33,408 nucleotides of DNA, from positions 1 to 33,408 of the forward strand of contig RFFU01000101.1 in the NCBI GenBank assembly GCA_003697085.1, in the 5' to 3' direction. Shown piece after piece: positions 21,878-32,200 of the stretch. Every line of letters starts with the position of its first letter. Within the stretch, counting starts at the first letter, position 1. The notes under the pieces were generated by a model. That model was given only the letters and a program-made list of their open reading frames with translations, searched no databases and was not told where the DNA came from. The DNA comes from Candidatus Hydrogenedentota bacterium. Its GTDB lineage: Bacteria > UBA8481 > J006. The position numbers were made by a program, and so were the translations under genes.

Positions 21878-23498
21878 GAGCGGAGCCGCGGACGGGGAGG
21901 AAGTCGTGCGCAAGACGGAACCCGAATCGTTGGAGATCGAGAGGAGCCGAACGGGGAAACCGGTGCCTCGCCGAGGCGGGCGGTATCGGCATTCGCGATA
22001 CGATCCGGAAAAGGAAGCGGAACGTCTTGTGAAACGAGCCGAAGGTCGTGATCCCCGCCTCGTCGTGCTCCTTGATGTCGGCTGGGGATACGCCGTGCTG
22101 GCGGCCCGCCGCCTCTTTCCGAAGGCAAAGGTCATCGGTTTCGAAAGCGACTTGGAGTTGGCGGAACTGGCTCGCCGCAGAGGGGCCTGGAAAGAAGACG
22201 ACCGTACGGTATTTCTCGCCCGGGGGGAAGATCGGGATGAGTTCGAACTTCTTTCCCGATTCATCGATGAGGTGGGCGCGGCACGACCGGTCTTCCTTTC
22301 CGCCGGATCCGCGGATTCCGATGCCGGAGACAAATGGAAACACCGGATGATCGAACTTGTGGAGAAGATCGTGGCGATGCAGAGGGAAAGCCTTTCGACT
22401 TCGGCACGGTTCGGAAGTCTCTGGTGGGAGAACTCGGTGAGAAACCTCGAGGCTTGGACGCGCGTCCCGGATGTCTCCACGTGGTTCAATAAGGCTCAAG
22501 GGGAAATGGTCATCATCTTCGCGGCCGGCCCTTCGCTCGACGATTCCCTCGAACTCTTTCAAGGCGGAGACGGCGGAGTACGACTCGTGGTCGATACGGC
22601 CGCGAAACGGGTCTTGGAGTCCGGTATCCGCGTGGATGCGGTTCTGGCCGCTGATGCGCAGGATTGGACCCTCGAACACTTCAGCAAATTGGAGGTATCT
22701 CGCCTTCTGGCGACTCCGATCGTTCCTCCGGCGTTGTGGGATCGTGGCCGCGAGCGAATTCTGATGACGCTTGCGGGTCCGCATTTCGAATGGATGGCGT
22801 CGGCCGCGGGTATGAGACGGGTGCCGCTCAAGGCCGGAGGGTCCGTGACGACCTTTGCGTTCGACCTGGCCCGACGGATGAGCCCTCGCGCGATTCTCTT
22901 GGTCGGAAACGATTTCGCGTTTCGCGCGGGGCGACGTTACGCTTCCGGGACCACCTACGAGGGGCGTTTCGGAATGCACTCTTTGGTTCCAAACCGTTTT
23001 CTGACATTTGAGAATTATCTCCTCAGAAACGCTGTTCGGGAGGAGGACGGTCAGGTTACGGATGAAGTGCTGAGACAGTATGCCCGGTGGATGGAATGGG
23101 AGATTGCGGCGACGAAGATTCCGGTCTATCGCGCGGTTGATTTCGGACTGTTGAAAAATTCTCCCGTGATTCCGCCTGACGTTCTACGGCAATTCCTCGA
23201 ACGTCCCGCTTGGAATCCGCCGAGGCCTCTCGGTGGAACGTCGGAAACGGTGCCGATATCGGAAAAGCGACTCCGGCGGGCGCTGGGTTCCGAACGGTTG
23301 AGGTTGGCGCGGATTTTGACGAGTCCGCGGAAGAGATTGGCGGAATTGGGGCCGTTCTTCGAACCGATCGTTCGGCCGTTCGCCGTCGCCTCTCATCTCG
23401 ACGGTCTCGACGATGAGGCGATCCGCGAACTGACGCGGCGTCTCGTTCGCGCCGGCGATCTCCTCGATGAAGTACTTTCGGAAGATGCTCGACGTTAA
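21867..23498 (+). CDS. Maf/DUF115 family protein, paralogue 1
   Basis: A 543-residue protein of the MAF_flag10/DUF115 family (motility-associated factor, 6-hydroxymethylpterin pyrophosphokinase MptE-like fold; flagellin glycosyltransferases in Campylobacter, Helicobacter and Aeromonas). An N-terminal Rossmann-like part (LVVLLDVGWGYAVLAARRL, about 65-83) precedes the core: IIFAAGPSLDD (216-226), VVDTAAKRVLESGIRVDAVLAAD (241-263), GGSVTTFAFDLA (324-335) and LLVGNDFAF (344-352). It is the most diverged of the three neighbours: GAGPSL reads AAGPSL, and the VD/ID after the second strand reads AAD. The ATG at 21867 (or GTG at 21861) overlaps recG. It probably modifies a surface protein with a nonulosonic acid, which is an inference from the family. 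Confidence 0.8.
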   Translation: MSIESGAADGEEVVRKTEPESLEIERSRTGKPVPRRGGRYRHSRYDPEKEAERLVKRAEGRDPRLVVLLDVGWGYAVLAARRLFPKAKVIGFESDLELAELARRRGAWKEDDRTVFLARGEDRDEFELLSRFIDEVGAARPVFLSAGSADSDAGDKWKHRMIELVEKIVAMQRESLSTSARFGSLWWENSVRNLEAWTRVPDVSTWFNKAQGEMVIIFAAGPSLDDSLELFQGGDGGVRLVVDTAAKRVLESGIRVDAVLAADAQDWTLEHFSKLEVSRLLATPIVPPALWDRGRERILMTLAGPHFEWMASAAGMRRVPLKAGGSVTTFAFDLARRMSPRAILLVGNDFAFRAGRRYASGTTYEGRFGMHSLVPNRFLTFENYLLRNAVREEDGQVTDEVLRQYARWMEWEIAATKIPVYRAVDFGLLKNSPVIPPDVLRQFLERPAWNPPRPLGGTSETVPISEKRLRRALGSERLRLARILTSPRKRLAELGPFFEPIVRPFAVASHLDGLDDEAIRELTRRLVRAGDLLDEVLSEDARR

Positions 23499-25224
23499 CG
23501 CCCCTTGGTTTCGCGATAGGCCGGCATTGCTCGATCGACTTTCGAAAGCGAAGGAAAATTATGACGTGATCCCCTCCCGCAAGGGGATGCCGGTGGTGCG
23601 GAACCGTGCGGATGGAAGGATGTTTTTCTCGAGGTACGATCCGGAGCGGGAGGCACGGCGGTGGTGGGCGGCCCAGGAAATTCAACCCGGCGACCTTCCG
23701 GTCATCCTGGGCTTTCCGTACCCGGTGTTTTGCGCCGTCGAGGAGCGTCCGATCGTCTGCGCCACAACGGATGCGGCGTTTGTCAAGGCCGTCCTGGAAA
23801 ACGTTCCTCTCGGTAACGCGCTCCAAGGAATCACCCTTCTCGTCACGGAAGACCCGATCCTTCTCCGTTCCGTGATTCGTAACAACTACGATCCGTTTCG
23901 CCATCGGCGGGTGCGGGTCTTGAATTCGGTTCCCGAAGGCGATCCGAAATGGACGAAGGTGATGCTTGAGGCGGCGGTCGATTTTCAGCGCGAGAATGCA
24001 ATGAATCTGCTCTCTTATGCCTATCAGTTGCCGACATGGCTTCACACAATCCGCCGAAATCTCGAAGCCTGGGCGGAGTCGCCGGATCCCTCGGTTCTGG
24101 AGAACCTTTTTTCGGGAGAGACGGCCATCATCATCGGCGCGGGGCCGTCGCTGGAGAAGAATATCGGAGAGCTCCATAAGGTTCGTGGCCGCGCGGTAAT
24201 GATCGCCGTCGACACCGTTTTGCGCCGTCTTGACGCCGAAGGAATCCGGCCGGACATTGCGGTGGCGGTGGATGCCAACGAGGCGAATGCTTTGGACATC
24301 GTTGATGTCGGTGGAGATGTATTGGAGGCCGTCCTGGTGGCGGATCCGATGGCCTCGCCCGAGATCGTGCGGGCTTTCGAGAAGAGACGGCTCTTCTTCC
24401 GCTCGATCAACTACACCTTCGATGCCGAAGGCCGCCCCGCGCCGATCCTGATGCCTCTGGATCAATTGCTTATCTTCATTGCGGGACGCGAGAGGATTCC
24501 GTACTGGCAGAGTGGGGGGTCGGTTTCGACGAATGCCTTCTCGCTGGCGACGTATCTGGGATGCCGAACGGTCGTGCTGGTGGGCCACGATTTCGCTTTC
24601 ACGGGAGGGCGGACTCACTCGGCGGGGGTCGGTTACGAGGAGATCAGCGAGAATCTCGACCGGTTCAGCTCGTTCGAGCGGGAGCGTTGGGCCCGGTTGG
24701 CGCGGGGGGAGATTGCGGTACCGGCGTGGGACGGCGGCGAGGTCTTCACGACGGAGGTGATGCGCGAATTTGTACGATGGTACGAATCGACGATCGCGGA
24801 AGGATTCGCCCGGGAAATCCGGATGATCGACGCGACGGAAGGGGGGATGAGAAAAGAGGGAATGGAACGGCGGAGACTTTCGGAAGTGGTTGCTTCGTTG
24901 CGCGGTGACATCGCGGTCAAGACGCGGATCGATGAGGCGTTGGCGAAGACGGAGCCGACGGCGGCGCCGGGATGGATGGAGCGGAGCGGGGAACTGGTTC
25001 GCGGTGCGCAGGTTTTTCTCGCGGAACTTGAGGCTGGGGACCTTGCGTCCGGGGCGGAGCCCGTGTTTCCGGGGGGGATCCTGGGTGATCTTTTGCGGTG
25101 GCTGATATTGCCGGCGTATCTTGGAACCGCGGATCTGAAAGAAGAGGAGCGAAGGGGAGTGATCCGGCGATCCCTGCCCGCGGCGGCGAGGTTTGTGGTG
25201 GAAGAGTGGGGGCGCGGCGGGTGA
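23467..25224 (+). CDS. Maf/DUF115 family protein, paralogue 2
   Basis: A 585-residue protein with the full Maf core: AIIIGAGPSLEKN (220-232), AVDTVLRRLDAEGIRPDIAVAVDA (247-270), WQSGGSVSTNAFSLATYLG (347-365) and VVLVGHDFAFTGGRTHSAG (369-387). The start at 23467 gives an N-terminus (KYFRKMLDV) that lines up with the start of paralogue 3 (EIFERNLQV), so I prefer it to the ATG at 23485; it overlaps the upstream gene by 32 bp. The predicted role is transfer of a CMP-activated nonulosonic acid onto Ser/Thr of a surface or flagellar protein. No flagellar gene is visible in the window. Its stop overlaps the GTG of paralogue 3 (GTGA). Confidence 0.85.
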   Translation: MKYFRKMLDVNAPWFRDRPALLDRLSKAKENYDVIPSRKGMPVVRNRADGRMFFSRYDPEREARRWWAAQEIQPGDLPVILGFPYPVFCAVEERPIVCATTDAAFVKAVLENVPLGNALQGITLLVTEDPILLRSVIRNNYDPFRHRRVRVLNSVPEGDPKWTKVMLEAAVDFQRENAMNLLSYAYQLPTWLHTIRRNLEAWAESPDPSVLENLFSGETAIIIGAGPSLEKNIGELHKVRGRAVMIAVDTVLRRLDAEGIRPDIAVAVDANEANALDIVDVGGDVLEAVLVADPMASPEIVRAFEKRRLFFRSINYTFDAEGRPAPILMPLDQLLIFIAGRERIPYWQSGGSVSTNAFSLATYLGCRTVVLVGHDFAFTGGRTHSAGVGYEEISENLDRFSSFERERWARLARGEIAVPAWDGGEVFTTEVMREFVRWYESTIAEGFAREIRMIDATEGGMRKEGMERRRLSEVVASLRGDIAVKTRIDEALAKTEPTAAPGWMERSGELVRGAQVFLAELEAGDLASGAEPVFPGGILGDLLRWLILPAYLGTADLKEEERRGVIRRSLPAAARFVVEEWGRGG

Positions 25225-26882
25225 TCAGCAACGAAATTTTCGAGAGAAATTTACAGGTGTTAGGAGAGCGATTTCCGGACACGGCGCGACTGTTGAAGGG
25301 AAAGACGATCGAGGTGAAGGGCATTCGAATCGTTTCCTCTCGGTCGGGACGGCCGTATCTCCGTTTGACGGCGCACGGAGTCGATCAGCCGTTGGAGGAT
25401 GAAGTCGATCCGGCGCGGCAGGCGAAGGAGGAGATAGCGCGGTGCGATCCGGAAGCACGGCTTGCTATCATCAAGGGGTCCGGATCCGGATATCTTTTGC
25501 GCGCCGCTTTGGCGGGCCGACGATTTGCGAGGGTGGTGTTGGTGGAGCCCGAGCCGGCGTTTTTCGGTTTGATGTTGGCAATGGGGGATCTGCGCCGGGC
25601 TCTATCCGATCCGCGCCTTTCCCTGTATGTGGGACCGGGAGCGATCGAAGAATCGATCCGCGGGTTGCGTAACGAGTACAACTTCAGTTGTGAGCCCGAA
25701 CGGTTTTTGGTCGTGCTTCCTCCTTATGTAGTTCTGCGCCATCCGGCGATCGGAATTCGGCCGGGGAAGGAAGAAGCATGGGAGGTGCGTTTCCGAGAAC
25801 TCGCGGTGACGAGCGACCGAAATCGCGCGACGTTGGATCGTTTCGTCGATGTGTGGCGCGAGCATATCTGGCGGAATCTTCCGGCGATTCTTCGAAGCGC
25901 TCCTCTGACCGCGCTTGAGGGAGTCGCGAAGAGGGCCCGGGTTCCCGTGATCCTCGTTGGTGCCGGCCCTTCGCTCGACCGAAACGTTTCGGTTTTGAAG
26001 GAATATGCGGATCGCGTTGCGATCATTGCAGTCGATACCGCCTTGCGCTCTCTCGTTCACGCCGGGATTGAGCCGCATTTCGTCATCGCCGTCGATGCGA
26101 CGGAGGAGAACGTTTATGATTTTGATGGGCTTCCCACCCGTCGGCTCCGAACGGCTCTCGTGATGGTGCCGGTCGTGCATCCGCGGATTCCGGAATTCTT
26201 CGAGAGGCGTTTCGTCGCCAGTTACGGTCATCCGGTGCAGAACTGGATCGAGGAATCATTGGGCGAGCGATTCGGGTCGCTTCTGGTTTCGGGAAGCGTA
26301 TCGACGATCGGGTACGATTTGGCTCGCTATCTCGGAGGCTCACCGATCATATTGATGGGGATGGATCTGGCGTACGGGATGGGCACGCATGCGTCCGGAG
26401 CGAGGGAACACGTCGGCCCCATGAACCGATTTGAGAGTCGAGAGCGGAACCTTTTTGAGGAGATGAAGCGGGCCAAGATCACTCGACCGGGGTGGGGCGG
26501 CGGAACCGTCGCGACGACACTGCAGATGGTTCGATGGGCGGAATGGTTCGAGCGGGAAGTGAAGAAGACTTCGTGCCGAACGATCAACGCGACGGAGGGC
26601 GGGATGCGTATCGCCGGCGCGGTCGAGATTTCGTTGGAGCGCGCATTGAAGAGTTATGCGGGGCGGAACCGGTTTTCGATGCCGAGGGCGGAGGGATTCG
26701 GAAAAGCGGCCCTCGATCGGTTCTCGAGGGCGGTGGAACGGCTGCGCGCCGGCGGTATCGCGTCCGAGACGGTCTGGCGGAGGCTGCTTTTGTGGGAGAG
26801 TGCCGTCCGATCGGAAGAAGAGCAAGGACGAATTCGGAAGGAAATCCGTCGTCTTCTCGACGAGTATCTGGCGGAGAGGTGA
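25221..26882 (+). CDS. Maf/DUF115 family protein, paralogue 3
   Basis: A 553-residue protein. The frame is open from 25098, but the GTG at 25221 overlaps the upstream stop and is the likely start. The N-terminal domain (about 1-180) has LAIIKGSGSGYLLRAAL and VVLVEPEPAFF, a Rossmann-like pair typical of longer Maf proteins. The core shows VILVGAGPSLDRN (243-255), AVDTALRSLVHAGIEPHFVIAVDA (270-293), VSGSVSTIGYDLARYLGG (356-373) and ILMGMDLAYGMGTHASG (377-393). It looks like the most canonical of the three. The expected function is glycosylation of a surface or flagellar protein; the target is not evident. A 241-bp gap without an obvious gene follows. Confidence 0.87.
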   Translation: MISNEIFERNLQVLGERFPDTARLLKGKTIEVKGIRIVSSRSGRPYLRLTAHGVDQPLEDEVDPARQAKEEIARCDPEARLAIIKGSGSGYLLRAALAGRRFARVVLVEPEPAFFGLMLAMGDLRRALSDPRLSLYVGPGAIEESIRGLRNEYNFSCEPERFLVVLPPYVVLRHPAIGIRPGKEEAWEVRFRELAVTSDRNRATLDRFVDVWREHIWRNLPAILRSAPLTALEGVAKRARVPVILVGAGPSLDRNVSVLKEYADRVAIIAVDTALRSLVHAGIEPHFVIAVDATEENVYDFDGLPTRRLRTALVMVPVVHPRIPEFFERRFVASYGHPVQNWIEESLGERFGSLLVSGSVSTIGYDLARYLGGSPIILMGMDLAYGMGTHASGAREHVGPMNRFESRERNLFEEMKRAKITRPGWGGGTVATTLQMVRWAEWFEREVKKTSCRTINATEGGMRIAGAVEISLERALKSYAGRNRFSMPRAEGFGKAALDRFSRAVERLRAGGIASETVWRRLLLWESAVRSEEEQGRIRKEIRRLLDEYLAER

Positions 26883-27123
26883 CGAAGCGTGCCGCCGCGG
26901 CGTTTGGATTCGGCCTTGAAACGCTCGATCATATTTTTGAGTTGGGGAGAGGGGACGGGTTTTTTTGTAGGCGGATTGAAGAAACTCCGGTTAGTATTTT
27001 ATGACACGTTCTCGGAATAGATCTGGAATCTTGGCAAATCGAGACTGGTGGTGATTTTCCGGACGGTGATTCGGGAATTTCCGTCGATACGATTTCGGTT
27101 GAGAATGAAGGCGGTAGAGGGTA

Positions 27124-27843
27124 GTGGATATTTTTAAGAAGGATACTTGGCTTTCGCGGCATCTGGGGAAGGACTGCTATCACCTTCCGACGGATTATGA
27201 AGGTTCTCCCGAAGATGTCGCTTCCGTCCTCTCCTCCCTTCCTTCTCCTTTCTTTATGGATGCGAAAACTTCAACGGGAAATTTCCGATCCATCCATCTC
27301 CTGGAGGATCTCGAGTTCCGCCTGATCGACACGAACATTCGTTTTTCGGCGGAGACCTCGAGCATTCCGGCGGTTCCCTCGCCGCCGGGCTTTCTCGTCA
27401 GATGGGCGGAGCCGGACGATGAGGAGAGGGTAGGAGATTTGGCGGGGCGTTGTATCGAGCGTTCGCGTTTTCACCTGGACCCACTGATTCCAAAAGAAAC
27501 GGCCGATGAATTAAAGGCCGACTGGCTTCGGAATTTCTTTCATGGAAAACGCGGTGATCGATTGGCGCTTGCTTTTCATGGGGAAGAGCCGGTTGCCTTC
27601 CTCCAAATTATCCTTTCGGAAGAAGCCTGGATAATCGACCTTGTCGGCTGTCTGCCGCAGTTCCGCGGCCGCCGGATCGGTTCCGCCGCCATTTCCTTCG
27701 CCGCTCGGGAACTTCGTTCGTTCCCGAAGGTTCTCGTCGGAACTCAGATCGTCAACGACGGATCGGTGCGCTTTTACGAACGACTCGGATTTTATTTCCA
27801 CTCCGCACAATACGTCTTTCATCTCCATAAGGACCGGCGATAA
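27124..27843 (+). CDS. GNAT N-acetyltransferase, WecD/FdtC-like
   Basis: A 239-residue protein with an N-terminal region of about 95 residues of unclear fold and a C-terminal GNAT domain. The block SRFHLDPLIPKETADELKADWLRNF (about 117-141) matches the pattern of dTDP-amino-sugar acetyltransferases such as WecD/RffC and FdtC. The acetyl-CoA binding loop is QFRGRRIGSAA, and the final VNDGSVRFYERLGFYFHS is the usual GNAT beta5-alpha4 part. It probably acetylates a nucleotide-linked amino sugar. Start is GTG at 27124, preceded by GGTAGAGG. Because it lies just downstream of the Maf genes, an acetylation step for their sugar donor is plausible (a PseH-like role), but this is inference. Confidence 0.8.
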   Translation: MDIFKKDTWLSRHLGKDCYHLPTDYEGSPEDVASVLSSLPSPFFMDAKTSTGNFRSIHLLEDLEFRLIDTNIRFSAETSSIPAVPSPPGFLVRWAEPDDEERVGDLAGRCIERSRFHLDPLIPKETADELKADWLRNFFHGKRGDRLALAFHGEEPVAFLQIILSEEAWIIDLVGCLPQFRGRRIGSAAISFAARELRSFPKVLVGTQIVNDGSVRFYERLGFYFHSAQYVFHLHKDRR

Positions 27844-27906
27844 TCATTTGTCTCCTTCGTTTCACCATATCCGGGAGGCGAACGGAACTCAGGAGCGATG
27901 ATTTCA

Positions 27907-27931
27907 CGGGGGTGCGGCCTTTGCACCCCCG
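27907..27931 (+). terminator. Strong hairpin after the GNAT gene
   Basis: CGGGGGTGC (27907-27915) pairs perfectly with GCACCCCCG (27923-27931) around loop GGCCTTT. No T-run follows directly; a TTCTTTTTT stretch begins about 17 nt later. It may terminate the GNAT transcript or stabilise its 3' end. It is the only strong hairpin between the GNAT gene and carA. Confidence 0.5.
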
Positions 27932-28109
27932 GACAAAGAGCGGAGATTCTTTTTTCCACGCGCACAGCCGTCAATGAGAGGGGGGCACTGAAAGGCTGGA
28001 AGAAAACCGAGACTGCTGTTGTCTAACCGTTTTTACTGCTCAGTGGAAAAACCATGTTTCGTTCGAAAATTCTTGCGTGGAGCGTGAATTTCTGTACCTT
28101 TGCGCGGCA

Positions 28110-29213
28110 ATGGTCCCGGCGAAATCGGCAAAAGAACCCGCGGTTTTGGCTCTCGAGGATGGAAGCCGCTTTTTTGGTTGCGCTCTCGGAAAACGCGGTG
28201 TCACCGAGGGGGAGGTCGTGTTCAATACGTCCTTTACGGGTTATGAGGAGATTCTGACGGATCCATCGTACGCGCGGCAGATCATCTGTATGGCCTTTCC
28301 CGCCATAGGAAATTACGGATTTTCCAAACGGTTTTGTGAGTCGCGCACGGTTCGCGCCGCCGGCTTCGTCCTTTGTGACGCGGCTCGGGGGGGAGTCGAG
28401 GGCAGAAATATCGATGAATACCTGAAAGAGGCGGGTATCGTCGGAATCGAGGGAATCGATACACGGGCCGTCGTCCGAAGGGTCCGTTCGGCCGGAGCGA
28501 TGCGCGGCGTGATTCTTTCCGGAGCGGAATTCACGGAGAACACCGATCGGATTGCGGCGCGTATCGCAAGTGTTCCGCCGATGAAGGGCGCCAATCTTGT
28601 CTCGGAGTGGGAAGGAATGGCCGAGAGGGTCTGGAACCCCGACGGGAAGATGCGTATCGGGGTGTTGGATTGCGGAGCCAAGGAGGGAATCGTCCGTTCT
28701 CTTATGGAACGGGATTGCCGCGTTGAAGTTCTCTCCTGGACGCTTTCGGCTCAAGATATCCTTGGAAAAAACCTCGACGGCGTTCTTCTCTCGAATGGTC
28801 CCGGTGATCCGGAGCCCTTGGCCGAGATCATCGAGGTTGTTCGGGGGCTTTTGGGGAATCTTCCGCTTATGGGAATCTGCCTCGGGCACCAGATTCTTTC
28901 ACTGGCCGCCGGCGCTCGCACCTACAAATTGCCGTTCGGCCACAGAGGCGGCAATCATCCGGTGCTCCACCTCGATACAAAGGTGGTTTCGATTACGAGC
29001 CAGAACCATGGTTTTGCCGTGGCCGGCGATTCGCTCCCGGAAGGGGTCCGCGAGACGGAAAGAAACCTCTACGATGGGACGAATGAAGGCGTCGAGATCG
29101 TGGGGAAGCGCGCCTTCTCGGTGCAATACCATCCTGAAGCGCGGCCGGGTCCCCACGATGCCGCCGTCTGTTTCGATCGGTTTCTCGCGATGATTCGAGG
29201 GGAAGATGCCTAG
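28110..29213 (+). CDS. carA: Carbamoyl phosphate synthase, small (glutaminase) subunit
   Basis: A 367-residue CarA that hydrolyses glutamine and passes ammonia to CarB for pyrimidine and arginine synthesis. The N-terminal CPSase_sm domain has [32 protein letters not shown] and [13 protein letters not shown]. The class I glutamine amidotransferase domain carries the nucleophile Cys257 in GICLGHQ, and the triad partners His341 and Glu343 in [13 protein letters not shown] at 28077 would add 11 residues, but they do not look like part of the conserved start. The stop overlaps the carB ATG by 8 bp. I saw no pyrimidine-responsive attenuator in the short upstream region, which holds only the hairpin at 27907. 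Confidence 0.96.
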   Translation: MVPAKSAKEPAVLALEDGSRFFGCALGKRGVTEGEVVFNTSFTGYEEILTDPSYARQIICMAFPAIGNYGFSKRFCESRTVRAAGFVLCDAARGGVEGRNIDEYLKEAGIVGIEGIDTRAVVRRVRSAGAMRGVILSGAEFTENTDRIAARIASVPPMKGANLVSEWEGMAERVWNPDGKMRIGVLDCGAKEGIVRSLMERDCRVEVLSWTLSAQDILGKNLDGVLLSNGPGDPEPLAEIIEVVRGLLGNLPLMGICLGHQILSLAAGARTYKLPFGHRGGNHPVLHLDTKVVSITSQNHGFAVAGDSLPEGVRETERNLYDGTNEGVEIVGKRAFSVQYHPEARPGPHDAAVCFDRFLAMIRGEDA

Positions 29214-32200
29214 AAGGGAAGACATCGAGTCGATCTTGATCATCGGAGCCGGACCGATCGTGATCGGCCAGGCCTGCGAGTTTGATTACTCCGGAACGCA
29301 AGCCATCAAGGCTTTGAAACGGGAGGGGTACCGGATCGTTCTTGTCAATTCGAATCCCGCAACGGTGATGACCGATCCGAATTTGGCGGATGCAACATAC
29401 ATCGAGCCGTTGCGGGCGGAGGTGTTGGAGAAGATCATTGCGCGGGAACGACCGGACGCGCTCTTGACGACGATGGGGGGACAGACGGGCCTCAATCTCG
29501 CCGTGGAACTCGACGAGAACGGTGTCTTGGAGGCGTATGGCGTGAAAGTGATCGGTGCGGGGATCGCGGCGATCCGCCGGGGCGAGGACCGGGAGGAATT
29601 CCGGCGGGTCTGCCGGGCGGCCGGCTTGGAGGTCCCGGCCGCGGAGGTGGTTCGAACGATCGAAAAAGGGCTCAACGTGGCACGGAGATTTGGATTTCCG
29701 GTGATTCTTCGTCCGGCCTATACGTTGGGCGGAACCGGGGGCGGGGTGGCGCACAACGAGGAGGAACTCCGTTCGATGCTGACTCTCGGTTTGATGGCGT
29801 CGCCGGTGCACGAGGTTCTTGTCGAGGAATCGGTGATCGGATGGAAGGAATTCGAGTTGGAGGTGATGCGGGACAAGGACGACAATTGTGTCGTGATCTG
29901 TTCGATCGAGAATCTCGACCCGATGGGAGTTCATACCGGGGATTCCGTCACGGTCGCTCCGGCCTTGACCCTTTCCGACAGCGCGTACCAGCGGATGCGC
30001 GACGCGGCTTTTGCCGTACTGCGGGGGGTGGGGGTCGAGACCGGAGGCTCGAATGTGCAATTCGCTTTCGATCCGAAGACGGAGCGGATCCTGTTGATCG
30101 AGATGAATCCCCGCGTTTCCCGTTCCTCGGCGCTCGCTTCCAAAGCCACAGGTTTTCCGATCGCCAAGATCGCGGCGTTGTTGGCTGTCGGCTACCGGTT
30201 GGATGAGATCGAGAACGAGATTACGGGACGGACAAAGGCGGCCTTTGAACCGGTGCAGGATTACGTTGTGACGAAGATCCCCAGATTCGCCTTCGAGAAG
30301 TTCAAGGAAGCGGATCAGACACTGACCACATCGATGAAATCGGTGGGAGAGGTGATGGCGATCGGCCGGAATTTCCGCGAGAGTCTTCAAAAGGCGTTAC
30401 GGGGCCTCGAAATCAAGCGCCTCGGACTCGGGGCCGACGGCCGGGGACTGGAACCCAAGGTGAAATCACTTCTGGAAATCCCCCGGGATCATCCGGAACG
30501 CCGCGCCTTCGAGGACGAGATCCGTTACAAACTGACGACGCCGAATTGTGACCGGTTGTTTGCGATCAAATACGCCTTGATGTTGGGGATCACACCCGAA
30601 GAGATAGAGGAACTTTCTCGGATCGACCGATTCTTCATCGCACAGATTGAACGAATCGTGGATTGTGAAAAGAGGCTTTGTGAAGAGCGGGAAGGACTGA
30701 AGCCGGAACTCCTGTCCGAGGCCTTCCGGTCGGGATTCATTCCCGAGCAGATCGCGTATCTAACAGGGAGAGATTCCGAGGACGTGAGGCGGAAAATGGA
30801 AGAGGCGGGTTTGAGGCGCGTCTTCAAGTGTGTGGATACCTGCGCCGGCGAGTTTGAATCGGAGACGCCGTATTATTACGGAACCTACGGCGACGAAAAT
30901 GAACTCGAATCCAACAAAGAGGGAAGGGAACGCGTGGTTATGTTGGGCAGCGGGCCCAACCGAATCGGGCAGGGGATCGAATTTGATTGTTGTCTTTGCC
31001 ATGCAACGGCGGCTCTGCGGGAAGAGGGATTCGAGGTTGTTATGGTCAATTCGAATCCCGAGACCGTCTCGACGGACTATGACACTTCGGATCTTTTGGT
31101 CTTCGATCCCGTCGTGGCGGAAGATGTCGTGGGGGTGTGGCAAAGGGCGAAACCGAAGTGCGCGATCGTGACACTGGGAGGGCAGACGCCGCTTTCGATT
31201 GCGCGTGAGATCGAGCAACGCGGGGTTGTGTTGGCGGGGACGAGCGTCGAAGCGATCCATCGGGCGGAGGACCGGGAATCCTTCGCGGCGCTGCTCGAAC
31301 GGGTCGGACTGCGGCAGCCCCCGAACGCGACGGTCACGGGACTCGAAGCGGCGTTGGAGGCCGCCGAAAAGATCGGGTATCCGGTTCTTGTTCGTCCCTC
31401 CTATGTGCTCGGCGGTCGCGCGATGATGATTGCGTATCACGAGAAGGAGATGGAAAGGTATGCTCGCGAGGCGATCGAGGCTTCCGACGGCCATCCGCTC
31501 TTGATCGATCGGTTTCTCGCCGACGCGATCGAGGCGGACGTGGATGCGGTCTCGGACGGACGGAAGGTCGTGGTCGCGGGGACGATGGAGCATGTCGAGC
31601 CGGCCGGGGTTCATTCCGGCGATTCGGCGGCCACGTTTCCCGCCTATTCCCTTCCTCCGGCGGCGGTCGAGGAGATGGAGGAGGCGACGCGGAGATTGGC
31701 CAAGGAGATCGGCGTCGTCGGGTTGATCAATGTCCAGTTCGCGTGGAAGGACGGAGAGTTGTACGTTCTGGAGGCGAATCCCAGGGCGAGCCGAACCGTG
31801 CCGTTTCTGGAGAAAGCGACCGGCGTGATGTGGGCCGGCGTCGCCGCGCGAGTGATGCTCGGCCGTTCCCTCCAGGAACTCGGTGTCCGGGACGGATCGT
31901 CCCGCGGTCGGATCTACGTCAAGGAGGTCGTTCTTCCCTTCCATCGCTTCGGAAACGTCGATCCGATTCTGGGACCGGAAATGAAATCGACAGGCGAGGT
32001 TATGGGTGTGGGGAGAACGTTCGGGGAAGCGTATCTTAAGGCGCAGTGGGGAGCGGGGCACGGTCTTACGTCCGAGGGAGGCGTGTTGCTTTCGATCACG
32101 GATGCGGAGAAGGATCGTGCGGTGGGGGTCGCGCGGCGGCTCGAGAAACTTGGTATGAAGATCCTGGCGACCGCGGGGACGGCCCGGAGGTTTCGCGGAG

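Noticed and set aside
26883-27123. Possible terminator or small RNA between Maf paralogue 3 and the GNAT gene
   Set aside because: There is a T-run near 26960, but no GC-rich hairpin precedes it, and no promoter or conserved fold is apparent.
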